Assembly: GCF_020281205.1 (NCBI RefSeq)
Contig: NZ_JACXZC010000009.1
Coordinates: 30,565 to 94,564, forward strand
Direction: 5' to 3'
DNA length: 64,000 bases
Source of the DNA: Empedobacter stercoris
Lineage (GTDB): Bacteria; Bacteroidota; Bacteroidia; Flavobacteriales; Weeksellaceae
In this document: in pieces, positions 9,054-16,402 of the stretch
How the letters are laid out: every line of letters begins with the position of its first letter
Position numbering within the stretch: the stretch's first letter is position 1
Position numbers and translations under genes: made by a program
Notes under the pieces: generated by a model
Told to the model about the DNA's origin: nothing
Databases searched by the model: none
The model's input: the letters and a program-made list of their open reading frames with translations, nothing else

Positions 9054-9656
9054 ATGATTAATCAAGATTTATTAATCCAATTTGGTGGAGAAATTAGAGA
9101 TTTAAGAAAAAGTGAAATTATTTTTGAGATAGGTCATTTTCCTTCCTATTATTATCAAGTGTTGGAGGGAAAGGTGAAAATGAATAATTTTTCTGACGAA
9201 GGGAAAGAGTTTATTCAGAATATTTTCACTAAAAATCAAAGTTTTGGTGAGCCACCTTTATTTGTAGATGAGCCTTATCCTGCAAATGCAATTGCGGTCA
9301 CAAAAGGGAAAATAATTCAGATTGCTAAAGATTCTTTTTACGAATTATTGCAATCTCATCCAGAAGTTTCTTTGGCTGTGAACAAGAGTCTTGCTCGTCG
9401 TTTGTATTATAAATCGGTGATGGCACCAGAGATTTCTTCTCAAAGTCCCGAAAGACGATTAATCAAACTATTGGATTATTTACGAAGTCACAACCAAAAT
9501 ACAGATACAGAATATTTGATTGATTTATCTCGTCAACAATTAGGGGATTTAACCGGATTACGTGTTGAAACTGTTATAAGAACAATCAAACATTTAGAGA
9601 AAAAAGGACAGCTCAAAATAAGAGATGGTAAAGTGATTTTGATTGCTAAAGACTAA
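9054..9656 (+). CDS. Crp/Fnr family transcriptional regulator, cysteine-free
   Basis: A 200-residue regulator with an N-terminal cyclic-nucleotide-binding-like beta roll (about residues 8-115), a long dimer helix and a C-terminal winged helix with LSRQQLGDLTGLRVETVIRTIKHLEKKG (about 159-186). It contains no cysteine at all, so it cannot carry the Fe-S cluster of true Fnr; an effector such as heme/NO or a nucleotide, or no ligand, remains possible. Its 3' end overlaps by 11 bp the convergent operon for a cbb3-like oxidase, a class of gene often controlled by Crp/Fnr proteins in this phylum. A link to that operon is suggested only by position; I did not find a convincing palindromic site in the oxidase promoter region. 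Confidence 0.88.
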   Translation: MINQDLLIQFGGEIRDLRKSEIIFEIGHFPSYYYQVLEGKVKMNNFSDEGKEFIQNIFTKNQSFGEPPLFVDEPYPANAIAVTKGKIIQIAKDSFYELLQSHPEVSLAVNKSLARRLYYKSVMAPEISSQSPERRLIKLLDYLRSHNQNTDTEYLIDLSRQQLGDLTGLRVETVIRTIKHLEKKGQLKIRDGKVILIAKD

Positions 9657-10050
9657 AATTTTGTATGATATAAAAAGCTGCCCAAGCAACAAATACAATA
9701 ATAAATACCCAAACCCAAATAGGAATAGTCCTTGGATTTTCGCTCCCTTTAATTATAAAACTTTGATTTTTTCCTGTATCATAGGCGTTGATCATTAGAG
9801 GAAGTATTCCATTCACTTTCTCTTGATCAGAAAGTCCTTCTATATGAAGAATTGGTCCATTCGAAACAGTAAACCTGATAAGTTTTAGTCCTTCTTTTTT
9901 CTCGAATTTACTAACTATTCTAAGCAGATGTTCACCATCTGTTAATTTTGTTGTATCAAGTTTAAAAGTTACAGGAGGAACCAATTCAGCAATTGGTTTT
10001 TCTTCTTCGTCGATGTATAGGTAAACGATTATTTTTTTTTCTTCTGTCAT
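9646..10050 (-). CDS. hypothetical membrane-anchored protein of the oxidase operon
   Basis: A 134-residue protein of unknown function, last gene of the minus-strand oxidase operon. Residues about 15-90 look like a small all-beta domain (PVTFKLDTTKLTDGEHLLRIVS, FTVSNGPILHIEGL). A single membrane helix IPIWVWVFIIVFVAWAAFYII sits at about 107-128, so the domain is tail-anchored; with no signal peptide and the helix at the end, the beta domain is probably cytoplasmic unless inserted otherwise. It starts 13 bp after the stop of the 87-residue gene, so it is cotranscribed, and its end overlaps the convergent Crp/Fnr gene. It may be an assembly factor or accessory subunit of the oxidase; this is inferred from position only. 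Confidence 0.7.
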   Translation of the reverse strand: MTEEKKIIVYLYIDEEEKPIAELVPPVTFKLDTTKLTDGEHLLRIVSKFEKKEGLKLIRFTVSNGPILHIEGLSDQEKVNGILPLMINAYDTGKNQSFIIKGSENPRTIPIWVWVFIIVFVAWAAFYIIQNFSL

Positions 10051-10063
10051 GATTTCTTTTTTC

Positions 10064-10327
10064 TTAAAATTTTAAAACAATATTTTTGATGTGTTTTTGA
10101 TCTTTTTCTCCTGGTTTTATAAGAAATTTGAATGAATAGAACAATGTATATAATGTTATAATCGTTATTAGGATAACGATGAACCAATCCCAATTAGATT
10201 CGGGACCAGTTCCGTGTGTGAAATCTTGTGTGATTTTTGGTTGTTGAAGTTTACAAGCATCACAAGCCTTTGCATATCCATATCCAAGTAATAATAATAG
10301 TCCTATTTTATATTTAATTTGTCTCAT
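10064..10327 (-). CDS. small exported CxxC membrane protein of the oxidase operon
   Basis: An 87-residue protein with a signal peptide (MRQIKYKIGLLLLLGYGYAKA) immediately followed by CDACKLQQP, then a single membrane helix WFIVILITIITLYTLFYSFKFLI at about residues 48-70. The mature form would present a CxxC pair at its very N-terminus outside the inner membrane. The gene begins one base after the cytochrome c gene ends, so it is tightly coupled. A copper-handling or heme/thiol role in oxidase assembly is conceivable, but nothing in the sequence proves it. I recall similar short proteins beside cbb3-like oxidases in other Bacteroidota, without an assigned function. Confidence 0.7.
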   Translation of the reverse strand: MRQIKYKIGLLLLLGYGYAKACDACKLQQPKITQDFTHGTGPESNWDWFIVILITIITLYTLFYSFKFLIKPGEKDQKHIKNIVLKF

Positions 10328-10328
10328 T

Positions 10329-11318
10329 TTATTTGATTTTATCCATTATTTCTTTCACTTCTTCTACTGTTACTTTTTTACCACTGTTACCCCAACTTGC
10401 TTTTTCGTAATTTATAATCGCTGTAACATCTTCTGGAGTAAAGCTTGCATTGTCACCTACAGCAGGCATAGAAGCATACTCTGGTCTTGGGTCATATCCT
10501 TTCATAATAATGGTGATATACAATTCTAAATTATCCCCCATAACAATAGGACTTCCTTTAAGAGGAGGAAACGCGCCAGGTAATCCCTCGCCATTTGCTT
10601 GATGACAACTTGCACAATTGGTACCGAATAACGCTTCCCCATCTGGTAGATTAGTATCGGTAGAATTACCATTCGATTTTTTCTCTTTTTTATATAAAAA
10701 TTTTACAGGTTCTACATCTTCTGCAAGTTTTACTTGTTGAAGACTTAAGAGATAAGCGACCAAATCTTTCGCATCTTTTGTAGGAACAATTTTTCCTTTG
10801 ACACCAATTCTAAATTCATCAGGAACATTGACTTCCATTTCTCCTTCGTCAAGAAAATCTTTCGTTGTAAAAAGCCATTTATAAGAAGGCATTACAGATT
10901 CGGGAACAACAGCACGAGGATTGTACAAATGCGAATATTGCCATTCCAAACTCGGTTGTTTTTTTCCAATATTAGTTAAATCAGGACCAGTTCGTTCAGT
11001 TCCCATTAAAGTAGCTGTATTCTGAAAAAAGTTGATACGTTTATTTCGAGCGTAATCCGCAGCAATACTTGGTCGATCTCCAAAAACTTGATCCATGTCG
11101 ACATTTCTAATTTGCTGTGTATGGCAAGCAACACAACCTTCTCTGATATAAACTTGTTTTCCATGTGTTTCTTCTGCTGTAGGAGGTTGACTCTGTGGCA
11201 ATGGTCGATTTATTTTTTCGTTTTTGAAGGCAGGAAGAATACAAATAATTAAGGTAAGAAAAACAAAAAATGCCAATGCCGATGGAAATAGTTTTTTATG
11301 ATTATTAAAGAAGTCCAT
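10329..11318 (-). CDS. diheme cytochrome c subunit: CcoO-like domain fused to a CcoP-like cytochrome c domain
   Basis: A 329-residue membrane-anchored cytochrome c with one N-terminal helix (about residues 11-31). The first heme domain is CcoO-like: EGCVACHTQQIRNVDMDQVFGDRPSIAADYAR, then GTERTGPDLTNIG and the distal Met in VPESVMPSYKWL. The second, after a linker near residue 210, is a CcoP-type class I cytochrome c with CASCH and the Met in YASMPAVGD. In standard cbb3 oxidases the two functions are separate subunits, or CcoN is fused to CcoO; here CcoO and one cytochrome c domain are joined. It should carry electrons from a periplasmic donor to the catalytic subunit, whose gene overlaps its start by one base. 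Confidence 0.85.
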   Translation of the reverse strand: MDFFNNHKKLFPSALAFFVFLTLIICILPAFKNEKINRPLPQSQPPTAEETHGKQVYIREGCVACHTQQIRNVDMDQVFGDRPSIAADYARNKRINFFQNTATLMGTERTGPDLTNIGKKQPSLEWQYSHLYNPRAVVPESVMPSYKWLFTTKDFLDEGEMEVNVPDEFRIGVKGKIVPTKDAKDLVAYLLSLQQVKLAEDVEPVKFLYKKEKKSNGNSTDTNLPDGEALFGTNCASCHQANGEGLPGAFPPLKGSPIVMGDNLELYITIIMKGYDPRPEYASMPAVGDNASFTPEDVTAIINYEKASWGNSGKKVTVEEVKEIMDKIK

Positions 11319-13051
11319 TATATTGTAGTTTTATTTGCGTGAATAATATCTAAAAGTTCAGTTGGTGATTCTGGAATTTTTATTTCTTTTTTAGGTTTAA
11401 TCATTCTATAAAAATTATATGCAAACACAAAATGAGAAATCCACATCATAGTACCACCAATCGCTCGCCATAACCAATAAGGCATCATTGAAATCACTCC
11501 ATCAAGAAATGGTTTTTTATCCATCCATAATAATCCTTTTTCCGTTGAACCAATCATTAATGAAATAGTATAGACAAGCAAACCTATTAAAGCAAGCCAA
11601 AAATGAATACCCACCGTAATACTTGGAGGTTCGTGAGAAGTAATCCTTGGAACAAGTGTGTAGGTAAACGACCATAACATAAATGTGATAATTCCATACA
11701 TGGTTAAGTGAGAATGCGCAACCGTAAAATCAGTGAAATGCCAAACAAGATTAGTTATTCGAAAGGCTTCAACCGTACCTTGCATTGATCCTGTAAAATA
11801 GAAAATGATGGATACCACATAAAAAGGTAATACATAGCTCAGTTTTAAACGATGCCAAGATCCTCTAATAGTCATCATAAAATTAATACTTCCTGCTGCT
11901 ACGGGAATTATCATACCTACACTTGCAACAATAGCAATGGTTTGCATCCACCATGGAATGGCACTAAATATAAAATGATGAGTCCCAATCAACGTATAAA
12001 ATAAAATTTGGGTCCAAAAAGCAAGTATACTTAAGCTGTATGAATAGACAGGACTGTTTAATTCTTGTGGAAGGAAATAATACATCAATCCAAGGTTAAA
12101 AAACATAAACCACATTCCTACACCTTGATGCATATAATACCCTTGCGTAATTGTCTCACCCAAACCGTCTTGCCAGAATGGGAGGTAGGCTACAAGTAGT
12201 ATGACAACAACAAACATCATTGCAGAAACAATATACCAATTGGATACGTAAATTTCTTCTGTTTTTCTAGACGAAATGGTTTGAAAATGATTGAAAATAC
12301 TCAAAAGAATTCCGATAGCAAATAGAAGCATTACTGGCCAAACATATTCTCTATATTCTCCACCGCTATTATTAATACCTGCCATTAAACAAATACTTCC
12401 TATTAAGACAGAAGAATTAAGTAATATTAATGAGAGATAAGCAAGGTTTATGCTATATATTTTCGTATTTCCAACACGAGGAATTACATAATATGAAAAA
12501 CCAACCATCGCAATAGAAGCCCAACCCCAAAACACGATATTGGTGTGTACAGGTCTTAATCTCCCAAAGCTTAGCCAACTTACATGATCAGCATCAGGCG
12601 CAACAAATTTTATACCTAAATATTCGCCAATTGTTGTGCCTAAAATAAGCCAAACTATACTACAACCTAAGAACCAAAGGATAATCTTTTTTTCGTTTGT
12701 AGGAATTAAGATGCTTTTGCCTTCTTGTCGTTTGCTTTGTAAAAATCGAATATCATGTATTTCATTCATTTGATCCACCAGTCCTCTTGGATCTTCAACG
12801 GATGTATTTAACGAAAGTTCATTTCCTAAGAGTTGAAATTCTAATTCTTTTTTCCGTTTTTCAAGTGCAGAAACATCTTCAGGATTCAAGTTTTTTAACT
12901 CTCCATAGATTCGTTTAAGCTCTTTTTTTCGCAATACATTCTTAATTAAAGCATTTATTTTTACTAACACAAGAATTAATGCAAAAAATAATGGAATAAA
13001 GAGAAGTAATATTGTTAGCTGAAGTCCAGGCTCATTGAGTAAATTATTCAT
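11318..13051 (-). CDS. cbb3-type cytochrome c oxidase catalytic subunit I (CcoN-like)
   Basis: A 577-residue heme-copper oxidase subunit. All expected ligands are visible: low-spin heme His169 (RPVHTN) and His448, high-spin heme His446, and CuB His308, His358 and His359. Tyr352 lies six residues before His358 and 44 after His308, the spacing I recall for the cross-linked Tyr of cbb3 oxidases; NO reductases lack it and carry Glu near CuB. It is therefore predicted to reduce oxygen, probably at low oxygen tension. An unusual N-terminal addition of about 115 residues has one membrane helix and a charged, coiled-coil-like stretch. It is the first gene of the four-gene minus-strand operon. Confidence 0.85.
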   Translation of the reverse strand: MNNLLNEPGLQLTILLLFIPLFFALILVLVKINALIKNVLRKKELKRIYGELKNLNPEDVSALEKRKKELEFQLLGNELSLNTSVEDPRGLVDQMNEIHDIRFLQSKRQEGKSILIPTNEKKIILWFLGCSIVWLILGTTIGEYLGIKFVAPDADHVSWLSFGRLRPVHTNIVFWGWASIAMVGFSYYVIPRVGNTKIYSINLAYLSLILLNSSVLIGSICLMAGINNSGGEYREYVWPVMLLFAIGILLSIFNHFQTISSRKTEEIYVSNWYIVSAMMFVVVILLVAYLPFWQDGLGETITQGYYMHQGVGMWFMFFNLGLMYYFLPQELNSPVYSYSLSILAFWTQILFYTLIGTHHFIFSAIPWWMQTIAIVASVGMIIPVAAGSINFMMTIRGSWHRLKLSYVLPFYVVSIIFYFTGSMQGTVEAFRITNLVWHFTDFTVAHSHLTMYGIITFMLWSFTYTLVPRITSHEPPSITVGIHFWLALIGLLVYTISLMIGSTEKGLLWMDKKPFLDGVISMMPYWLWRAIGGTMMWISHFVFAYNFYRMIKPKKEIKIPESPTELLDIIHANKTTI

Positions 13052-13179
13052 TGTAGATTTTTTTATTGTGATGTAATAAGTTGTACCAATTTAAACCTTA
13101 TGTGAAAGCAATACCTATGCGTAGAATCATAAGTTTAATTATAATCGTTCTTAGAATAGGTTCTAATTTTTATTGTGTA

Positions 13180-13215
13180 AAATAAAAAACCAGCTTTTCT
13201 ATTTCTAGAAAAGCT
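13180..13215 (-). terminator. terminator of the VGIGT-type secreted protein gene
   Basis: Arms AGCTTTTCTA and TAGAAAAGCT form a 10-bp stem with a four-base loop. On the minus strand it is followed by a T-rich run (13180-13191). It lies about 70 bp beyond the stop of the 13287-14126 gene and insulates the oxidase operon from it. Confidence 0.8.
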
Positions 13216-13286
13216 AGCCAGTTTAAATAGGTTAGGTGGTTCTATAACTAAAAACCCTTTTATTGAAAAAAACTATGAAGAAAAAT

Positions 13287-14126
13287 TTAATCCTTAAATA
13301 ATGAAACCCTTGTTATAGACTCAATTGTAGCAGTAACAGCTTTATTGGCATCTAGATAAAATTCATACCCTCTTCCAGGATCTAAACTTTGATCATCAGC
13401 AATTGTATAAAAATAAAAAGTTAGTATACTTCCTGAAGCAGAACCGGCTGGGATTAATTGAATAGAATTAATAATAAATCCTGAGCTAGGGTTTTTCATA
13501 ATGGCGTTTACTGCTCCAGCAGAATTAGCTCCAGCAGTTAAATTAATTATTAATCGCCATAAATGTACTTGCCCTTTTATTGGGTTTTCTCTAAATTTAT
13601 TTGACGCTGCTAGATATATATCAGCATCTGTAGGATTTGTGATTGTTTCAGGCCAACTAGTTGTAGGAGAGGGAGCAAATGTTAAAGGAGTTGTATACAC
13701 AATTTTTTTTGTACCTGTATTAGAAAAACCATTATTTTCGCCAAAAGCAAGACTAGGTTTAGTTCCATTTAGCCCACCATCTATTCTTACTACACCATCA
13801 TTTCCTGCTGCTGAGCTTGTTGTTACAAACAATTGTCTCCAAAGTGTCCCATCCCAAAATTCAAAACGATTTTGAGTGGTATTAAAAATTAAAGTCCCTG
13901 CCATTAAATTAGTATTTACAACTCCAGCTGGTGGGACAGTATTGACATCGTTATCAGATAACGATGTATTTCTTTCGGTTTCTGTAAGTCTGGGAATAAG
14001 AATTCCTTTGTCTGTAGAAGAAATGTCGAGTATTGTTGCTGAGTTTGGTGTGCTTGTACCAATTCCAACTTGCGCTTTTGATTGAGACCATCCCAATATA
14101 ATCAAAAAAAGTATAAATTTTCTCAT
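13287..14126 (-). CDS. secreted protein with VGIGT-TP N-terminal repeat motif
   Basis: A 279-residue protein with a signal peptide (MRKFILFLIILGWSQSKAQ) followed directly by VGIGTSTPNSATILDISSTDKGILIPRLT. That motif opens many Bacteroidota surface proteins whose N-termini resemble phage tail-fibre or stalk segments. A FEFWDGTLWRQL motif at about residue 88, also common in this group, comes next. The rest is beta-rich and Gly/Ser/Thr/Asn-rich. No recognisable T9SS sorting domain is present at the C-terminus, so its route past the outer membrane is unclear. The function is unknown. It is monocistronic, with a terminator downstream and a long AT-rich region upstream. Confidence 0.75.
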   Translation of the reverse strand: MRKFILFLIILGWSQSKAQVGIGTSTPNSATILDISSTDKGILIPRLTETERNTSLSDNDVNTVPPAGVVNTNLMAGTLIFNTTQNRFEFWDGTLWRQLFVTTSSAAGNDGVVRIDGGLNGTKPSLAFGENNGFSNTGTKKIVYTTPLTFAPSPTTSWPETITNPTDADIYLAASNKFRENPIKGQVHLWRLIINLTAGANSAGAVNAIMKNPSSGFIINSIQLIPAGSASGSILTFYFYTIADDQSLDPGRGYEFYLDANKAVTATIESITRVSLFKD

Positions 14127-14671
14127 TTATATAAATTTAAGTTATGTTTATAGTTTTGATTATTTTATTGGCTTTTTTAAAATAAATAACTGCTATTAAT
14201 AAAGTATAATTTGTTTATTTCATTTTCTGTTACGAATTTATCAATTATTGAATTACGTTGAATAAAATGGAGGGGGACAAAAGGTGGACAAAATAGATTA
14301 TAATTAATTTTTTATCATTTAAAAATTAATTAATAGATATTTAATGTGTTGATTATAATAGTGTTGAGTTTAAATAATAGAGAATGTGTAAATTACGTTT
14401 TATGGATATTGAATTCTTTCATTTATAATGTTATTATGAACGATTTAGTTGATGATTGAACTAAATAATAATTAGTTTATCAATTAGTTTATCAAAAATA
14501 TAATTCTAATCCATTCAAATCTATTTTATTTGTTATAAAACAATATACAAGTATTGTAGAACTTCTGATTTTGGTATAATAAAAATAAAAGATTAATTCA
14601 TATTTTTAATTATTAAAAAATCCTTCACTTTTTCTGCGAAGGATTTGTATGTTGAACGTTTGACTGTTTTG
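14127..14671. other. 545-bp AT-rich intergenic region
   Basis: No gene or RNA is supported here. It should hold the promoter of the minus-strand secreted protein gene and, at its right end, the terminator of the nuclease gene. The only structure seen is a direct repeat of GGACAAAA (14275-14282 and 14286-14293) spaced by 11 bp, about one helical turn. Confidence 0.5.
14612..14646 (-). terminator. terminator of the secreted endonuclease gene
   Basis: Arms AAATCCTTC (14618-14626) and GAAGGATTT (14638-14646) form a 9-bp stem, with a T run following on the minus strand. It lies 26 bp beyond the nuclease stop codon. Confidence 0.82.
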
Positions 14672-15775
14672 TTATTGGATTACAACTCGTTTGTTAATTT
14701 CCATTTGTGATCCAACTACTTTAATTATATAAACTCCTGGATTTTTAAAATTTATTTCAATTTCTTTTTGATTAGAAGTGTTTTGAATTTCATTAATTAA
14801 TTGCCCATTAAAATTAAAAACCGAAATTTTTTGAATTGATTTTGCATTATTTTCAAGTTTAATAATTACAGAACGAGTTGTTTTATTATAAACCGAGATA
14901 TCATCACGTTTTTGGTATTCAAAATCTCCTGTTCCTAAGTTATATCCCCAAACTTTTTCTACAAATTCTGGATGGTCTACATAAGGATTTCTATTTTTTT
15001 GGTACCTGTACACAATATTATTAATGTCTTTTTCACGATCAGAAACTGGATCATTTAAATGCCAAGTTATTAATATTTTTAAGAAAGTATCTGTGAAAAC
15101 TTTATCTTTTGATCCATTGAACATCGCATATTTCCAATTCTGAATGCCATTTCCTTCGTATCGTGTTGCGAAATAAAAATAAGCACGAGCGATATCTCCC
15201 TTAAATTCATCTATCGGTTCGAAAACTGTACCAGAATATCCGTATGAATAACCAGAATTTAGATTATTCCCTAATTTCGAGCCATTTTGAGAAGTTTTAT
15301 CTATAGTTCCTACAACTCCGTGAGGATAATTACTTCTCATTCCATTTACTACACCATCTGTTGGCCATATATGTAAAGGGTCAGATATCATAGGTGATGC
15401 CTTACTAAAAACACTCTGTGGAATTAAATGTTCTCTATTATAACAATCTCCTTCATATTTGTAATTTCCACATTCTTTCTGACCAGGTGTATAATTATAA
15501 GGATCAGTACCTGTTGGGTTTTCTGAATAAATGTCTAAAATTGAATTATCTTTTTCATAATATTTATCTTGAAAACCATTATCAGAATCATTTTGTCTAT
15601 ATAACCCTTTTAGAGCATCATAGCTTTTTGTACTATGATTTTTAATAATATTATATAGTTGTGTTTTTAAGGTATAACCACTACCTGTTGCATTGTCATA
15701 GTAATTAGCAGGAGCTTGAGCAAAAAGATTTGTTCCAACTAAAAACAGACCAAGATGTAAAACTATTTTTTTCAT
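14672..15775 (-). CDS. secreted endonuclease I family nuclease with T9SS sorting domain
   Basis: A 367-residue exported nuclease. A signal peptide (MKKIVLHLGLFLVGTNLFAQ) precedes an endonuclease I (NucM-like, His-Me finger) domain with the catalytic motif NREHLIPQSVF at about residues 112-122 and the downstream RGxIARAYFYFATRY-type segment. The last 75 residues form a type A C-terminal sorting domain (IQKISVFNFNGQLINE ending in GVYIIKVVG and INKRVVIQ), which sends the protein through the type IX system and is then cut off by the PorU sortase encoded nearby. It probably degrades extracellular DNA or RNA for nutrition. It is flanked by terminators on both sides, so it is a single-gene unit. Confidence 0.9.
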   Translation of the reverse strand: MKKIVLHLGLFLVGTNLFAQAPANYYDNATGSGYTLKTQLYNIIKNHSTKSYDALKGLYRQNDSDNGFQDKYYEKDNSILDIYSENPTGTDPYNYTPGQKECGNYKYEGDCYNREHLIPQSVFSKASPMISDPLHIWPTDGVVNGMRSNYPHGVVGTIDKTSQNGSKLGNNLNSGYSYGYSGTVFEPIDEFKGDIARAYFYFATRYEGNGIQNWKYAMFNGSKDKVFTDTFLKILITWHLNDPVSDREKDINNIVYRYQKNRNPYVDHPEFVEKVWGYNLGTGDFEYQKRDDISVYNKTTRSVIIKLENNAKSIQKISVFNFNGQLINEIQNTSNQKEIEINFKNPGVYIIKVVGSQMEINKRVVIQ

Positions 15776-15786
15776 ATTGAATGATT

Positions 15787-15828
15787 TAAAAAGAGAGTTA
15801 AGTTACAAAAAAATAGCTTTACTCTCTT
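15787..15828 (-). terminator. terminator of the murF-DUF922 unit
   Basis: Arms AAGAGAGT and ACTCTCTT with a 22-base loop, then a T-rich tail on the minus strand. It lies between the DUF922-like gene and the nuclease gene. Confidence 0.65.
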
Positions 15829-15867
15829 AATTATATTTTATTAAAAGGTTAACATCAAGCTATTAAG

Positions 15868-16383
15868 CTAATTCGAATAAGACTTATAGATGAATAAAGA
15901 ATCCTGAATTTGCTTGTTTAATAAATTATATAAATCTGGTTGATTAATAGAAACACTAGCGATAGATTTTAATCTTTTTTTTAAATTGTTAGAGTTTAAT
16001 AAAAATTTTGAACGATAAGAATTTTTATCCATTACTTTTTTAGCTTGAAGTGCTTCAAAGTCTTTTCTTATTTTTCGGGCGTATAGCTCAGAAAGATCAA
16101 ATTGTAATTGCATTTCATTTAAAATTCCTACATGTTTTATCGAAATCCAAGAATTAATTTCATCAAAACGATTAAAAACTTTTACTTTCGGAATTTCTCC
16201 ATCCGTTTCAGCAATTTGCCATCCTAATTTCAAATCAAGAAAACCTTGTGGTATTTTTGTTTGAAAAGGCTTCTTTTTAAAGTTTTCGTATTTCAATCTT
16301 TCATTTTTATTCCAATCAATAATGCTTTGTGAATGAACATAAGACAATGATAAAATGAAGGAAATGATGATTGATTTATACAT
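15868..16383 (-). CDS. exported DUF922-like protein with degenerate metalloprotease motif
   Basis: A 171-residue secreted or periplasmic protein. The start is placed at the ATG giving the signal peptide MYKSIIISFILSLSYVHSQ; a longer frame reaching back into murF is less likely. IDWNKNERLKYENFKKKPF near the N-terminus and FDLSELYARKIRK at about residues 95-107 resemble DUF922, a predicted zinc-protease family in which I recall an HExxH motif directly before FDxxExyARKxRK. Here the five residues before FD are EMQLQ, so both metal-binding His and the catalytic Glu are missing. It is probably an inactive relative with a binding role. It starts 20 bp after murF and shares its transcript. Confidence 0.65.
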   Translation of the reverse strand: MYKSIIISFILSLSYVHSQSIIDWNKNERLKYENFKKKPFQTKIPQGFLDLKLGWQIAETDGEIPKVKVFNRFDEINSWISIKHVGILNEMQLQFDLSELYARKIRKDFEALQAKKVMDKNSYRSKFLLNSNNLKKRLKSIASVSINQPDLYNLLNKQIQDSLFIYKSYSN

Positions 16384-16402
16384 AGGTAGTAGCATTTTAC
16401 AA

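Noticed and set aside
11318..13051. Possible nitric oxide reductase (NorB-like) catalytic subunit
   Set aside because: The tyrosine six residues before the paired CuB histidines is present and the Glu pattern of NorB near CuB is absent, so an oxygen reductase is more likely.
13501..14085. Plus-strand open frames opposite the VGIGT secreted protein gene
   Set aside because: They mirror the Thr/Asn-rich codons of the minus-strand gene and show no start signals or recognisable domains.
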